In this document: positions 47,079-56,233 of the stretch, piece after piece | Numbering within the stretch: the stretch's first letter is position 1 | How the letters are laid out: each line of letters opens with the position of its first letter | DNA from: Bradyrhizobium sp. WSM1743 | GTDB taxonomy: Bacteria > Pseudomonadota > Alphaproteobacteria > Rhizobiales > Xanthobacteraceae | DNA length: 64,000 bases | NCBI RefSeq assembly: GCF_000473065.1 | Contig: NZ_AXAZ01000019.1 | Span: 62,001-126,000 of the forward strand | Direction of reading: 5' to 3' | Translations under genes and position numbers: made by a program | The notes under the pieces: model-generated | Database searches by the model: none | Told to the model about the DNA's origin: nothing | The model's input: only the letters and a program-made list of their open reading frames with translations

Positions 47079-48302
47079 TCATGAGGTGTCGATCCTGATC
47101 TTGGGCGAAACCGGCGAGCGGCGGTGCCTCGGCTGTTGCCCGCGCAAGAAGGTCTCGATGATGCGCATGCGGCCGCCGCAGCAGGGACAAGGATGCTCTG
47201 GCGCTTTTGGCTCTTCGGGCTTGGCGTTGACAGCCTTGATGGTATCGATCGGGATGAGTGGCGCTGCAAGCAGCTCGCGGATGCGGGCGATATTCCTGAC
47301 GCGGGTTTGGCTCGTGAGCCAACCGTAATAACGGATACGGTGGAAGCCTTGCGGCAAGACGTGCATCAGGAAGCGGCGGATGAACTCGTGGGTATCGAGC
47401 GTCATCAACTTGTATCGCGCGGGACCTTCGATGCGGTAGTCCTTCCACTTGAAGGTGACGCCGTTGTCATCGAGCGCGACCAGGCGCCGGTTGGAGATGG
47501 CGACGCGGTGGGTGTAGCGCGCGAGATAGCGCAACACTTCCTCGGGGCTACCGAACGGTCGTTTGCTGTAGACGACCCATTCGCTGTCGCGCAGCGGAGC
47601 CAGATAGGCGGCAAAGGCTCGTGCATTGGTCAGGGCGACGTGCTTGCCGAAGAACTGTAACTGTCCGGCGCGGTGAGCGGCATCAAGTCTCTCCAGGACC
47701 AGCCTGCGGAACAGGCGCGAGAGCACGCGCACGGGCAGGAAGAAGTTAGGGCGGCAGGCAACCCAGCGCTCGCGATCAAGCGAGATGCCACCGCCTGGCA
47801 CGATCATGTGGACATGCGGATGGTGGGTGAGCGCCGAGCCCCAGGTGTAGAGGACGGAGAGGACGCCGATGCGGGCGCCCATGTGCTTGGGGTCGGCCGC
47901 GATGGCGATCATGGTGTCGGCCGAGGCCTTGAACAGGATGTCGTAGATCACGGCCTTGTTGTGGTAGGCAATGTCGGCGATTTGGGCCGGCAGCGAGAAC
48001 ACGAGGTGGAAGTAAGGCACCGGCAATAGCTCGGCCTCGCGCTCGGCGAGCCATTCCCTTACCGCCGTTCCCTGGCATTTGGGGCAATGCCGGTTGCGGC
48101 AGGAGTTGTAGGCGATCTGCGTATAGGCGCACTTCTCGTTCTCGCAGCGCGCGACGTGACCGCCGAGCGCTGCCGTGCGGCAGTTCTCGATCGCCGACAT
48201 CACCTTGAGTTGGCCGAGGCTCACATGGCCGGCATTGGCTTGGCGCCATGCCGGTCCATGGCCGCGGAAGATATCCGCGACCTCCAATACTGGGCGGGAC
48301 AT
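47079..48302 (-). CDS. tnpA: IS91-family HUH (Y2) transposase
   Basis: A 407-residue rolling-circle transposase. The N-terminal zinc-binding part has C53, C58, C68, C73 and C76 (CENEKCAYTQIAYNSCRNRH then CPKC). The HUH motif is HPHVH (His163, His165), and the two catalytic tyrosines are Tyr259 and Tyr263 in EVLRYLARYTHRVAISN. The C-terminus has a second cysteine group (HPCPCCGGRM). All key residues are present and the frame is intact, so the enzyme could be active. It follows the integrase by 12 bases. Confidence 0.93.
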   Translation of the reverse strand: MSRPVLEVADIFRGHGPAWRQANAGHVSLGQLKVMSAIENCRTAALGGHVARCENEKCAYTQIAYNSCRNRHCPKCQGTAVREWLAEREAELLPVPYFHLVFSLPAQIADIAYHNKAVIYDILFKASADTMIAIAADPKHMGARIGVLSVLYTWGSALTHHPHVHMIVPGGGISLDRERWVACRPNFFLPVRVLSRLFRRLVLERLDAAHRAGQLQFFGKHVALTNARAFAAYLAPLRDSEWVVYSKRPFGSPEEVLRYLARYTHRVAISNRRLVALDDNGVTFKWKDYRIEGPARYKLMTLDTHEFIRRFLMHVLPQGFHRIRYYGWLTSQTRVRNIARIRELLAAPLIPIDTIKAVNAKPEEPKAPEHPCPCCGGRMRIIETFLRGQQPRHRRSPVSPKIRIDTS

Positions 48303-48314
48303 GGCCGCGGGCGA

Positions 48315-49230
48315 TTATGCCGGCGGCGGGTCTTTCCTGTTCTTCCTGGGCTTGCGAGGCAACGACAGCAGGTCGAGCGGGCTCTCGATGGCAGCGATCA
48401 TGCCGGTGGCAACGCGCGTGTAGCGCGCCGTGGTGTCTAATTTGTCGTGCCCCAACAACGCTTGGATGATGCGGATGTCGGTTCCGCGTTCCAGCAGGTG
48501 GGTCGCGAAGCTGTGGCGCAGCGCGTGCAGCGTCACGCCCTTCCTGATCCCGGCCGCCTCGGCCGCCTCATGAAACAGGCGGTTGAGCTGGCGGGTGGTC
48601 ATGGGCTTGCCGGCCCTGGTGCCAGGAAATAGCCAGCGTTCCGGCACAGGCGTTTGCGCATCGTGACGCGATGGGCGCACCTTCCACCATTGGCGCAAGA
48701 GATCGAGCGTCTCGGATGACAGCATGACATTGCGGTCCTTGCGGCCCTTGGATTGCTCGATGCGAATGATCTTCTGCGCACTGTCGATATGTTTGACCTT
48801 CAGCCGGACCACCTCGCCAGCGCGCAACCCGCAGCCATAGCCGAGACTGAGCAGAAGGCGGGCCTTGAGGCTGCTGGCGACGGCCAGCAGGCGCTTCGTC
48901 TCATCCGTACTCATCACCAGCGGAATCTTCTGAGGCTCGCGGAGCATAGATCTCGGCCGCAAGGTCCAATCGCCGCAGCGTCACGCGGAACAAGAACCGC
49001 AGCCCGGTCATGATGCGGTTGCGGTTGCAGATGCTCGCGCCCGTCTCGGCCAAGTGCAGCTGGAAGCGGCGGATGTCCTCAAGTGTGGCCGTGTCTGGGG
49101 AGCGCTTGAGAAACGCAGCGAACCGCTTGCAGCTGCTGATGTGGCCCCGCTGCGTACCCGCGCACAGCTTGCGCGCGTTCATGTCTTCGATCATGCGCTG
49201 GCGCAGCGGACTGATAGTATCGGTGGTCAT
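48315..49230 (-). pseudogene. Tyrosine recombinase of the IS91-type element, frameshifted
   Basis: The N-terminal SAM-like domain (MTTDTISPLRQRMIEDMNAR to FRVTLRRLDLAAEIY) is in one frame (from 49230). The catalytic domain continues in another frame, from REPQKIPLVMSTDETKRLLA to 48315. The switch occurs at about 48940-48955, within the codons after LAAEIY. Relative to the uninterrupted protein about two bases appear to be missing. The catalytic residues are all present: Arg in LRAGEVVRL, HALRHSFATHL with His-x-x-Arg, GH in LLGHDKLD and Tyr in TTARYTRV. A programmed shift cannot be excluded, but no slippery site is obvious. Confidence 0.8.
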
Positions 49231-49462
49231 AGACGACTCCTGCCTGGGATGAGGTGGATCACACCTCGATCTTCAAGACAGGGCGCCACGCCCGCCACCG
49301 ATGATCTCTCCCTGGAGACAGTGCTCGCGGTTAGGCCGCCCGCCTCAGCGGGTTATCGCGCAGCGATTTAGTGCTCTGGCCCAAAGCCGCCATGCAGCCC
49401 CGTCGGCTTCGATGTCGCCTTCCAACAGCAAACCGGACACAACGAACGGACGAGTACGTGCC

Positions 49463-50848
49463 TTAAATCACCCCCGCCAGCCTTAGCGCCACACCAGCCG
49501 CGCAGCTTCCCGCCAGCACCGTCAGCATCCCGAGCTTGAACCGGAAGATCGCAGTCGCCGCCGCGATCGACAGCACGAGCGCCGGCACGTCGACGCTGGT
49601 CAGCACCGGCCGGTCGAACGCGAGCGGAAACGCATGCACCGGCACGGTCTCGCGGAACAGCGTGTGCAGCGCGAACCAGATCGAAAGGTTCAGAATCACG
49701 CCGACGACGGCGGCGGTGATCGCGCTGAGCGCACCGGCGAGGCCCGTGTTGCCGCGCAGGCGCTCGATGTAGGGGGCGCCTACGAAGATCCAGAGGAAGC
49801 AGGGCGTGAAGGTGACCCAGGTCGCGAGCAATCCGCCGAGCGTGGCCGCAAGCATCGGCGACAGCCCGCTGGGGTCGCGATAGGCGGCCATGAAGCCCAC
49901 GAACTGGAGCACCATGATCAGCGGGCCCGGCGTGGTCTCGGCCATGCCGAGACCGTCGAGCATCTCGTGCGGCTTGAGCCAATGATAGTGCTCGACCGCC
50001 TGCTGGGCGACATAGGCCAGCACCGCATAGGCGCCGCCGAAGGTGACGAGCGACATTTTGGAGAAGAACAGTGCGATCTGGCTGAACACATTGGCTTGGC
50101 CCAAGACCACCAGCAGCGCGATCACCGGCACCAGCCAGAGCGCCAGCCACACCGCGCCGACGCGGATCGTGCGTGCCGTGTTGGGGCGTACGTGATCGGG
50201 CACAGCCTCGCCGAGCATGCTGTCGATCGCGGCGCCGTTGCCGCCATGGCCGTGACCGGCCGGCGCGAACTCCGGACGGCCGGCCCGCGCGCCGGCATAG
50301 CCGATGAGGCCGGCGGCGATGATGATGATCGGGAAGGGGACCGCGAAGAAGAAGATGGCGACGAAGGCCGCGGCCGCGAGCGCGATCATGATGCGGTTCT
50401 TCAGCGCACGCTTGCCGACGCGGACCACGGCTTCGACGACGATGGCGAGCACGGCGGCTTTCAGTCCGAAGAACAGCGCCTCGACGAAGCTGACATTGCC
50501 GAAGGCGGCGTAGATGTAGCTGAGACCCATGATGGCGATGATGCCGGGCAGGATGAACAGCCCGCCTGCCATCAGCCCGCCGGCGGTGCGATGCATCAGC
50601 CAGCCGACATAGGTCGCGAGCTGCTGCGCCTCAGGTCCCGGCAGCAGCATGCAGTAATTCAGCGCATGCAGGAAACGGCCTTCGGAGATCCATTTCTTCT
50701 CCTCGACCAGGATGCGGTGCATCACTGCGATCTGGCCAGCGGGCCCGCCAAAACTCAAGGACGCGACGCGGAGCCAGACGCGAAAGGCCTCATTGAAGCT
50801 GACGCCGTGACCGGCGTCAGCTCCTGCTTGAACGTTACGGGTATCCAT
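49463..50848 (-). CDS. chrA: Chromate transporter ChrA
   Basis: A 461-residue membrane protein of the CHR superfamily that exports chromate. It has two homologous CHR domains, the first with LSFGGPAGQIAVMHRILVEE and ALNYCMLLPGPEAQQLATYV, the second with SLVTFGGAYAVLAYVAQQAV and MAETTPGPLIMVLQFVGFMA. About ten hydrophobic segments are seen. The start at 50848 overlaps the chrB stop (TAATG), so chrB and chrA are translationally coupled. It lies next to the IS91-type element. Confidence 0.95.
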   Translation of the reverse strand: MDTRNVQAGADAGHGVSFNEAFRVWLRVASLSFGGPAGQIAVMHRILVEEKKWISEGRFLHALNYCMLLPGPEAQQLATYVGWLMHRTAGGLMAGGLFILPGIIAIMGLSYIYAAFGNVSFVEALFFGLKAAVLAIVVEAVVRVGKRALKNRIMIALAAAAFVAIFFFAVPFPIIIIAAGLIGYAGARAGRPEFAPAGHGHGGNGAAIDSMLGEAVPDHVRPNTARTIRVGAVWLALWLVPVIALLVVLGQANVFSQIALFFSKMSLVTFGGAYAVLAYVAQQAVEHYHWLKPHEMLDGLGMAETTPGPLIMVLQFVGFMAAYRDPSGLSPMLAATLGGLLATWVTFTPCFLWIFVGAPYIERLRGNTGLAGALSAITAAVVGVILNLSIWFALHTLFRETVPVHAFPLAFDRPVLTSVDVPALVLSIAAATAIFRFKLGMLTVLAGSCAAGVALRLAGVI

Positions 50849-51666
50849 TACGCCTTCACCTTGTTGGTCGGCCAGTTGTGGGTCTCGGTGGTGGCGTCGC
50901 GGCACCAGCGGTAGAAGGCATCGTAGAGCAACATGCCGGCCTCGAGCTGCTCGAGGTCGTCGTCATACATGCGCGACAGTCCGAGCGAGGCCGCGAGCAG
51001 GCCGGGCGCCTCCGGCGCGAGCTCGGGCCGCGCGGTGTCGGCGCCGCGCACGAGCGTCGCCAGCCGGAGCAGGGGCGCCGTCGCTATGCCGAACTCCTCG
51101 ATCATCACGTCGAAGGTGCAGAGCTCGCCGCGGTGGCTCCAGAACACGTTCTCGATGTCGAAGGGGGCCGCATTGAACCGCTCCCCGACCCCGACCACCT
51201 CGGACGGCGCCACATACAGGAACACCGCATTGCGATCGACGAAGCGGCGGATCAGCCACGGGCAGGCGATGCGATCGACCTTGGGCCGCGCCCGCGTGAC
51301 CCAGACGGTGCGCCCCCTGGCATCGCGCGGCGGCAGCTTGCGGGCGTCGAGCAGCGGCAGCTTGGCCGCCTTCCAGCCCTCGAAGCCGCCCTCCAGCGTC
51401 TCGGCCTGCACGCCGAGCTGACGAAGCCAGGCCGCCGTGCCCTGCGCGAGCTTCTCGCCGCGGAAGCAGGAGACGACGACACGGCGGCCGGCAAATGCGC
51501 CGCCCCAGTCCGTCACATTGTCGTGGCTGAGCCTGACGGAGCCGGGGATCAGCCGCCGGTCTGCGGCAAAATCCTCCTCTGTCCGAACGTCGATCAGGAC
51601 AGGCGCGTTCGCCGTTCCGATCAGCCGTGCCATTTTGTCAGATGAAATGGTCGTGAATGTAGACAT
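50848..51666 (-). CDS. chrB: Chromate resistance protein ChrB with N-terminal rhodanese domain
   Basis: A 272-residue fusion of a rhodanese-like domain (residues 1-115; Cys67 in VVVSCFRGEKLAQG) and the ChrB C-terminal domain (about 125-272; VWVTRARPKVDRIACPWLIR, FVDRNAVFLYVAP). ChrB proteins are chromate-responsive regulators or accessory factors for ChrA. The rhodanese part suggests a sulfur- or redox-linked step. The start at 51666 (MSTFTTISSDKMARL) has the family N-terminus; an earlier ATG at 51735 is less likely. Its gene diverges from dmeF with 196 bases between them. Confidence 0.93.
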   Translation of the reverse strand: MSTFTTISSDKMARLIGTANAPVLIDVRTEEDFAADRRLIPGSVRLSHDNVTDWGGAFAGRRVVVSCFRGEKLAQGTAAWLRQLGVQAETLEGGFEGWKAAKLPLLDARKLPPRDARGRTVWVTRARPKVDRIACPWLIRRFVDRNAVFLYVAPSEVVGVGERFNAAPFDIENVFWSHRGELCTFDVMIEEFGIATAPLLRLATLVRGADTARPELAPEAPGLLAASLGLSRMYDDDLEQLEAGMLLYDAFYRWCRDATTETHNWPTNKVKA

Positions 51667-51862
51667 GATGCGTCCTCGCAAGAACCGAACGGGACGCGAT
51701 GCTTGGGCCTGTCGCCTCGTGGGGAGATCGCTCAAATCCCCATGATGCAGATTACACCGAAACTAAGAAGCACTGTCAATCGGCGGGACGATTGGACCTT
51801 AGAAAATTGGTTCCCGGCGTCTATATTGTACGTCGACAGACCTGAATCTTCTGGAGAATTCG

Positions 51863-52831
51863 ATGCATTCCCATTCCATCGAACAATGGACCCACGACCA
51901 CGCCTTCCTCGGCGAGAAGCACGACGAGAACGAGCGGCGCACCTGGTTCGTGGTCGTCCTGACGCTGGTCATGATGGTCGGCGAGATCGTTGCCGGCTCG
52001 CTGTTCGGCTCGATGGCGCTTCTAGCCGACGGCTGGCACATGGGCACGCATGCGGCGGCGCTCGGCATCGCCGCCTTCGCCTATCGCTTCGCGCGGCGGC
52101 ATCTGGGGAACGCGCATTTCACCTTCGGGACCGGCAAGTTCGGCGATCTCGCTGCCTTCGCCAGCGCGGTCATCCTCGGCCTGATCGCGGTCGAGATCGC
52201 CTATGAGAGCGTGCTGCGGCTGTTCACGCCGGTGCCGATCGTCTATGGCGAGGCGATCGCGGTGGCCGCGCTCGGGCTGTGCGTCAATCTCGCCAGTGTG
52301 TGGCTGCTGCGCGACAACCACGATCATCACCATCACGGCCACGATCATGGCCATGCGCATGATGACCATGACGATCACGACCATGATCATCACGGCCATC
52401 ACCATCATCGCGACAACAATCTCCGCGCGGCCTATGTCCACGTCATGGCAGATGCCGCGACATCGGTGCTGGCGATCGCAGCGCTCGCCGTTGCCATGTA
52501 TTCGGGCTGGGTCTGGGCCGATCCGGCCGTCGGCCTGATCGGCAGCGCGGTGATTGCGAGCTGGGCGTTCGGCCTGATCAAGTCATCGGGTGCGGTGCTG
52601 CTCGACGTGCGCGCCGACGAGAAGCTGGAGCGGGTGATCCGGGCCCGCATGGAGGTTGGCGAGGATCGTGTCACCGATCTGCATCTTTGGCAGGTCGGCC
52701 CCGGCCATTGCGCCGTGCTGGTGTCGGTAGTGTCGGACAAGCCGAAGCAGCCCGCCGTCTACAAGAAGCGGCTCGCCGGGCTGAAGGGCCTCAGTCACGT
52801 CACGGTCGAAGTCGAGACCTGCCCGCATTGA
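51863..52831 (+). CDS. dmeF: Cation diffusion facilitator, DmeF-type (Co/Ni/divalent metal efflux)
   Basis: A 322-residue metal/H+ antiporter of the CDF family. The N-terminus WTHDHAFLGEKHDENERRTW is the DmeF signature. Six membrane segments carry the metal site Asp56/His59 (DGWHM) and His193/Asp197 (HVMADA). A long His/Asp-rich loop (residues 153-182) lies between helices 4 and 5 and probably buffers metal. The C-terminal cytosolic domain ends GLSHVTVEVETCPH. A TCTGGAGA ribosome site precedes the ATG. Its regulator DmeR is not adjacent. Confidence 0.92.
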   Translation: MHSHSIEQWTHDHAFLGEKHDENERRTWFVVVLTLVMMVGEIVAGSLFGSMALLADGWHMGTHAAALGIAAFAYRFARRHLGNAHFTFGTGKFGDLAAFASAVILGLIAVEIAYESVLRLFTPVPIVYGEAIAVAALGLCVNLASVWLLRDNHDHHHHGHDHGHAHDDHDDHDHDHHGHHHHRDNNLRAAYVHVMADAATSVLAIAALAVAMYSGWVWADPAVGLIGSAVIASWAFGLIKSSGAVLLDVRADEKLERVIRARMEVGEDRVTDLHLWQVGPGHCAVLVSVVSDKPKQPAVYKKRLAGLKGLSHVTVEVETCPH

Positions 52832-52898
52832 CGGAACCGGAATTCTGCTGCGCGGCCGGGGTTGATCCTCGGTCGCAGCCAGCATGGCGGGAGGAACA

Positions 52899-53727
52899 AT
52901 GATGCCCAGGACCACATTCGCGCTCGCCATCGCCACTGGCTCTGTCCGGCCCCGGGGCGCTGGCGCAATCGGAAAAGGCCGGCGTTGAAAAGCTCTATGT
53001 GCTGAATTGCGGAGAGGGCACTGCCGGCGACATCTCGCGGTGGACGCCGGGCCTGAACGAAGGCAAGACGATGGATTTCGTCGACACCTGTTATCTGGTC
53101 GAGCATGCCAAGGGCTGGTTCCTGTGGGATACCGGAGTTGCCGATTCCGTTGCCGCGATGCCGAACGGTCTCGTGCCCGCCGATCCCAAAGCCGTGACCT
53201 GGCGCCGGCCGAAGACGCTGGCCGCCCAGATCGAACAGCTCGGTCTCAAGCCCGCTGACATCAAGGCGATGGCCGTCTCGCATACGCATCCGGATCACAC
53301 CGGCAATGTCGAGCTGTTCCCGCAGGCGACGCTCTACGTGCAGAAGGCCGAATATGACTGGCCCGGCGCCAACAACGCGCCGCGATTCAAGCCGTCACAT
53401 CCGGTCGAGCTGCTCGCGGGCGACAAGGATGTCTTTGGCGACGGCAGCGTGACCATCCTGTCGACGCCGGGCCACACGCCGGGACACCAGTCGCTGCTGG
53501 TGAAACTGCCGAAGACCGGCGCGGTGGTGCTGTCGGGCGATGCCGTGCACTTCAGGGATAATTGGGACAACCGCCGCGCGCCCAGCATGAACATCGACAA
53601 GGACCAGAGCGCGGCCTCGATGCAGAAGATCGCCGACACGCTCGCCAAGGAAAAAGGGCAGCTCTGGATCAATCACGACAAGGCCCAGCGCGACAGCCAG
53701 AAGATGGCGCCGGAGTTTTACGACTGA
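52899..53727 (+). pseudogene. MBL-fold metallo-hydrolase with a frameshifted signal peptide
   Basis: The body of the protein (from about 52939, ALSGPGALAQSEKAGVEKLY onward) is an intact metallo-beta-lactamase fold of the lactonase type. It has SHTHPDHTGN (HxHxDH), TPGHTPGHQSLLV and GDAVHFRDN. A good ribosome site (GGGAGGAAC) precedes double ATG codons at 52899/52902 that open a signal peptide, MPRTTFALAIAT. That frame leaves the body frame at about 52935-52940 by one base and stops soon after. The body could only be translated from an internal GTG (52999), giving 242 residues without export signal. Either a decayed gene or a sequence error. Confidence 0.8.
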
Positions 53728-53807
53728 CCTTTTCCTAAGGCTGCTGCCATAAGGGTGGCAACAGCATCGTGGTAGGGCCCGCGAAAGCTCCGCGACAGGA
53801 GGCGATT

Positions 53808-54683
53808 GTGGGGGAGTGGGCCGGGGTTGCGATCGCGCTGGCGTCGAGCAGCTTCGGCGGGACTGCTGCGGCCATTACCCGCTATCTCGTCGGCGGTGCC
53901 GATCCGATCCTGCTCGCGATCCTGCGTTGGGGGATCGGCTTTCTCTGCTTGTTGCCTTGCGCGCTTCTGCTCGGCGTGCGCTGGCCGCAGCGGCCCGGGG
54001 GCAGCGGTGATTCTGCTTGGCATCTGCTTCTTCGGTCTGTTCTTCATCCTCTACAACATCGCGGTCTCCTACACGACCGCCGCGCGTGCCAGCCTTGCGC
54101 TGGCGACGTTGCCGCTCCACACCATGGTGGTCGGCGCGCTGCTCGGCGTGGAGCGCCTGACGGCGCGCAAGATCACGGGCGTAGGCGTCGCCGTGCTCGG
54201 CGTGGCGGCGGCGCTGGCCGCGGGCCTCGCGCAGAGTCCGCCCGGTGCCTGGCGCGGCGAGTTGATCATGACGTGCGCGGTGTTCTGCATGGCGTTCTAC
54301 AACGTGCTGTCGCGTCCGCTGATGCAGCGCTCGAGCGCGCTCGGTTTCCTCACCGTTGGCATGGGCGCGGGCGCCATCGTGCTCGTGCTCGCAGGTTTGT
54401 TGAAAGGCAGCTTTGCGGCGCTCGGGCACTTCACGCCGGCGCAGTGGATTGCCGGCGTCTATCTCGGGATTGGCGGCGGTGCGCTCGCCTTCATTCTCTG
54501 GGTCATGGCGCTGGCGCGGGCGACGCCGACCCGGGTCGCCAATACGATGACGGTCAATCCGATCGCAGCCGCTCTGTTGGCGGCGCTGCTGATCGGCGAG
54601 CCGATCACGACAAATCTTCTGGTCGGCTGGTCGCGGTGTTCGCCGGTATCTGGATTGCGACCAGCGAGGGTAAGGCGGCTTAG
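53808..54683 (+). pseudogene. EamA/DMT family transporter with two frameshifts
   Basis: A ten-helix drug/metabolite transporter of the EamA type spread over two frames. It starts at GTG 53808 (ribosome site AGGAGG at 53797-53802) with GEWAGVAIALASSSFGGTAA and runs to about 53995. The body then reads one base later (AVILLGICFFGLFFILYNIA to AALLIGEPITTNLLVG) until about 54620, and the last residues (LVAVFAGIWIATSEGKAA) return to the first frame. The first shift lies at the G-run CCCGGGGGCAG. The two shifts compensate each other, so the original was about 290 residues. Inactive unless the sequence is wrong. Confidence 0.8.
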
Positions 54684-54871
54684 CTCCGCGGCGCGCTCAC
54701 CGTCGGCGGGCTCGCGTCCGGCGTCTTCTTCGGTTTCAGCGTGCCGGCATAGAACGAGAGCAGCCACACCAGGAGGAGGGCGAGCAAATAGACGCCCCAC
54801 GCCTGCGGCGGCGTGGTCGCCCAGCGCAGGAGACCCTTGAGGGTACGGGGCGGGCTGTTGTCTTCGCTCAT
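54680..54871 (-). CDS. Small single-helix membrane protein, unknown function
   Basis: A 63-residue protein with one transmembrane helix (AWGVYLLALLLVWLLSFYAG, residues 24-43), flanked by a polar N-terminus (MSEDNSPPRTLKGLLRW) and a Lys/Pro-rich C-terminus. It overlaps the end of the EamA pseudogene by four bases in convergent orientation. It may belong to the same transcript as the MFS gene that lies to its right only if read through; orientation agrees. No family is recognised. Confidence 0.6.
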   Translation of the reverse strand: MSEDNSPPRTLKGLLRWATTPPQAWGVYLLALLLVWLLSFYAGTLKPKKTPDASPPTVSAPRS

Positions 54872-54902
54872 GGCCCGCTTGTGCGCGAAAGCCGTGGTGC
54901 GG

Positions 54903-56060
54903 TCAATCCGGCCGTGGCTTGGGGTGGATCAGGAACAGCGCCACAAGCGCCGAGAGACTGAGCGCAGACGAGACGATCAGCACCTTGGCGCCCATGAGGT
55001 CGATGAGCAGGCCGAAGGCGAGCGGCGCCACCGCCTGCGCCATCCGCGCCGGGGCGCCGATGATGCCGAGGCGGTAGCCGAAATCCTTCGGGCCGAAGAT
55101 CGACAGCGGCAGCGTGCCGCGCGCGATCGTCAAAATGCCGTTGCCTGAGCCGTGGAACAGCGCAAACGCGCTCGCCGCGGCGCCGCCGAAGATCGCGACG
55201 ATCACGGCTCCGACCGGATGGGTGAGGCTGGCGAGCCGCGTCGACCACAGCGGATGGAAGCGGCTGAGGAAGCCGGCCTCTAACATGCGTGCACCGACCT
55301 GTGCCGGGCCGATCAGTGCGCCGGCAGCGATGGCCTCGGCCGGCGTGGCCCCCGTCGTCTCCAGGATGCGCGGGAAATGCGCGGCCATCGCGCCGGTGAC
55401 GGTCCAGACCGCGGCGAAGATGAAGGCGAGCAAGAGCATGGTGCGGTCGAGCGGCAAATGTGGCTTCTCGGCCGTGGCCGCCGCTTGCTTGGCGCCCTTG
55501 ATCGCCGGCAGCATGAAGAAGTTGAGCGGCAGTCCGATCAGGATGTTGGCGGCGGCCCACGCAAAACAGGTGTCGCGCCAGCCGATATGGGCGATGCCCC
55601 AGGCGGTGAGCGGCCAGCCCACGGTGGAGGCGAAGCCCGCCATCAGCGTGATGCCGGTGATGGGCCTGCGCGCCTCGGTGCCGTAGATGCGCCCCAAAGC
55701 GGCGAAGGCGGCGTCGTAGAGACCCATCGCCATGCCGATGCCGAGCACGAGCCAGGCGATCGCCATCACCGCGATCGATTGCGAGACACCAAGGAGCACC
55801 AGGCCGGCGGCAATGGTCAGGTTCGAGGCCGACAGCACCTGACGACCGCCGACGAGATCGATCTGCCGTCCGATGCGCGGGCCGAGCATCGCCGAGATCA
55901 CCAGCGCCGCCGAAAACGCACCGAAGATCCAGTTGGAGGAGACGCCGAGGTCGCGTGCCATGGGATCGGCAAGCAACGCCGGCAGATAGTAGCTCGAGGC
56001 CCAGGCCAGAGTCTCGGTGGTGCCGAGCGCCAGGATGATCGGAAGCTGGCGCTGGGTCAT
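54903..56060 (-). CDS. MFS transporter
   Basis: A 385-residue major facilitator with twelve hydrophobic segments. The start at 56060 (MTQRQLPIILALGTTETLAW) gives a normal first helix; a longer frame would add 55 residues of arginine-rich sequence. Motif A-like GPRIGRQIDLVGGR appears after helix 2. The ligand is unknown. It diverges from the nucleotide cyclase gene with 173 bases between them. Confidence 0.9.
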   Translation of the reverse strand: MTQRQLPIILALGTTETLAWASSYYLPALLADPMARDLGVSSNWIFGAFSAALVISAMLGPRIGRQIDLVGGRQVLSASNLTIAAGLVLLGVSQSIAVMAIAWLVLGIGMAMGLYDAAFAALGRIYGTEARRPITGITLMAGFASTVGWPLTAWGIAHIGWRDTCFAWAAANILIGLPLNFFMLPAIKGAKQAAATAEKPHLPLDRTMLLLAFIFAAVWTVTGAMAAHFPRILETTGATPAEAIAAGALIGPAQVGARMLEAGFLSRFHPLWSTRLASLTHPVGAVIVAIFGGAAASAFALFHGSGNGILTIARGTLPLSIFGPKDFGYRLGIIGAPARMAQAVAPLAFGLLIDLMGAKVLIVSSALSLSALVALFLIHPKPRPD

Positions 56061-56233
56061 CGGCGCGTGCCTCCGATTCTGGCCGACGAAGTCTTCATCG
56101 CCGGCATTTGCCGCCCGCGTGGCAAGTGCGTCAACCGCGCCCGCGACATATTCGATCTGCAAGGAGCGCGAGCCTGGCGCGCATGCCGGCCCTCGCGCCT
56201 TTCGCCGGTCACGAATGCACGCCATAATGGCGC

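Larger units (their letters stand above)
46683..49450 (-). mobile_element. IS91-family insertion element with accessory integrase
   Basis: The element contains, on the minus strand, a tyrosine-recombinase gene followed by an HUH (Y2) transposase gene, the two-gene layout of the ISSod25/ISWz1 branch of the IS91 family. These move by rolling-circle replication, lack terminal inverted repeats and do not duplicate the target, so the limits given are only the outermost flanking genes; the ends could not be fixed. The 396 bases at 46683-47078 and 232 bases at 49231-49462 hold no further gene and should contain the replication origin end and the terminus end respectively. Confidence 0.75.

Noticed and set aside
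46828..47448. 206-residue frame inside the IS91-type transposase region
   Set aside because: It is an alternative frame of the transposase 3' part, without motifs of its own.
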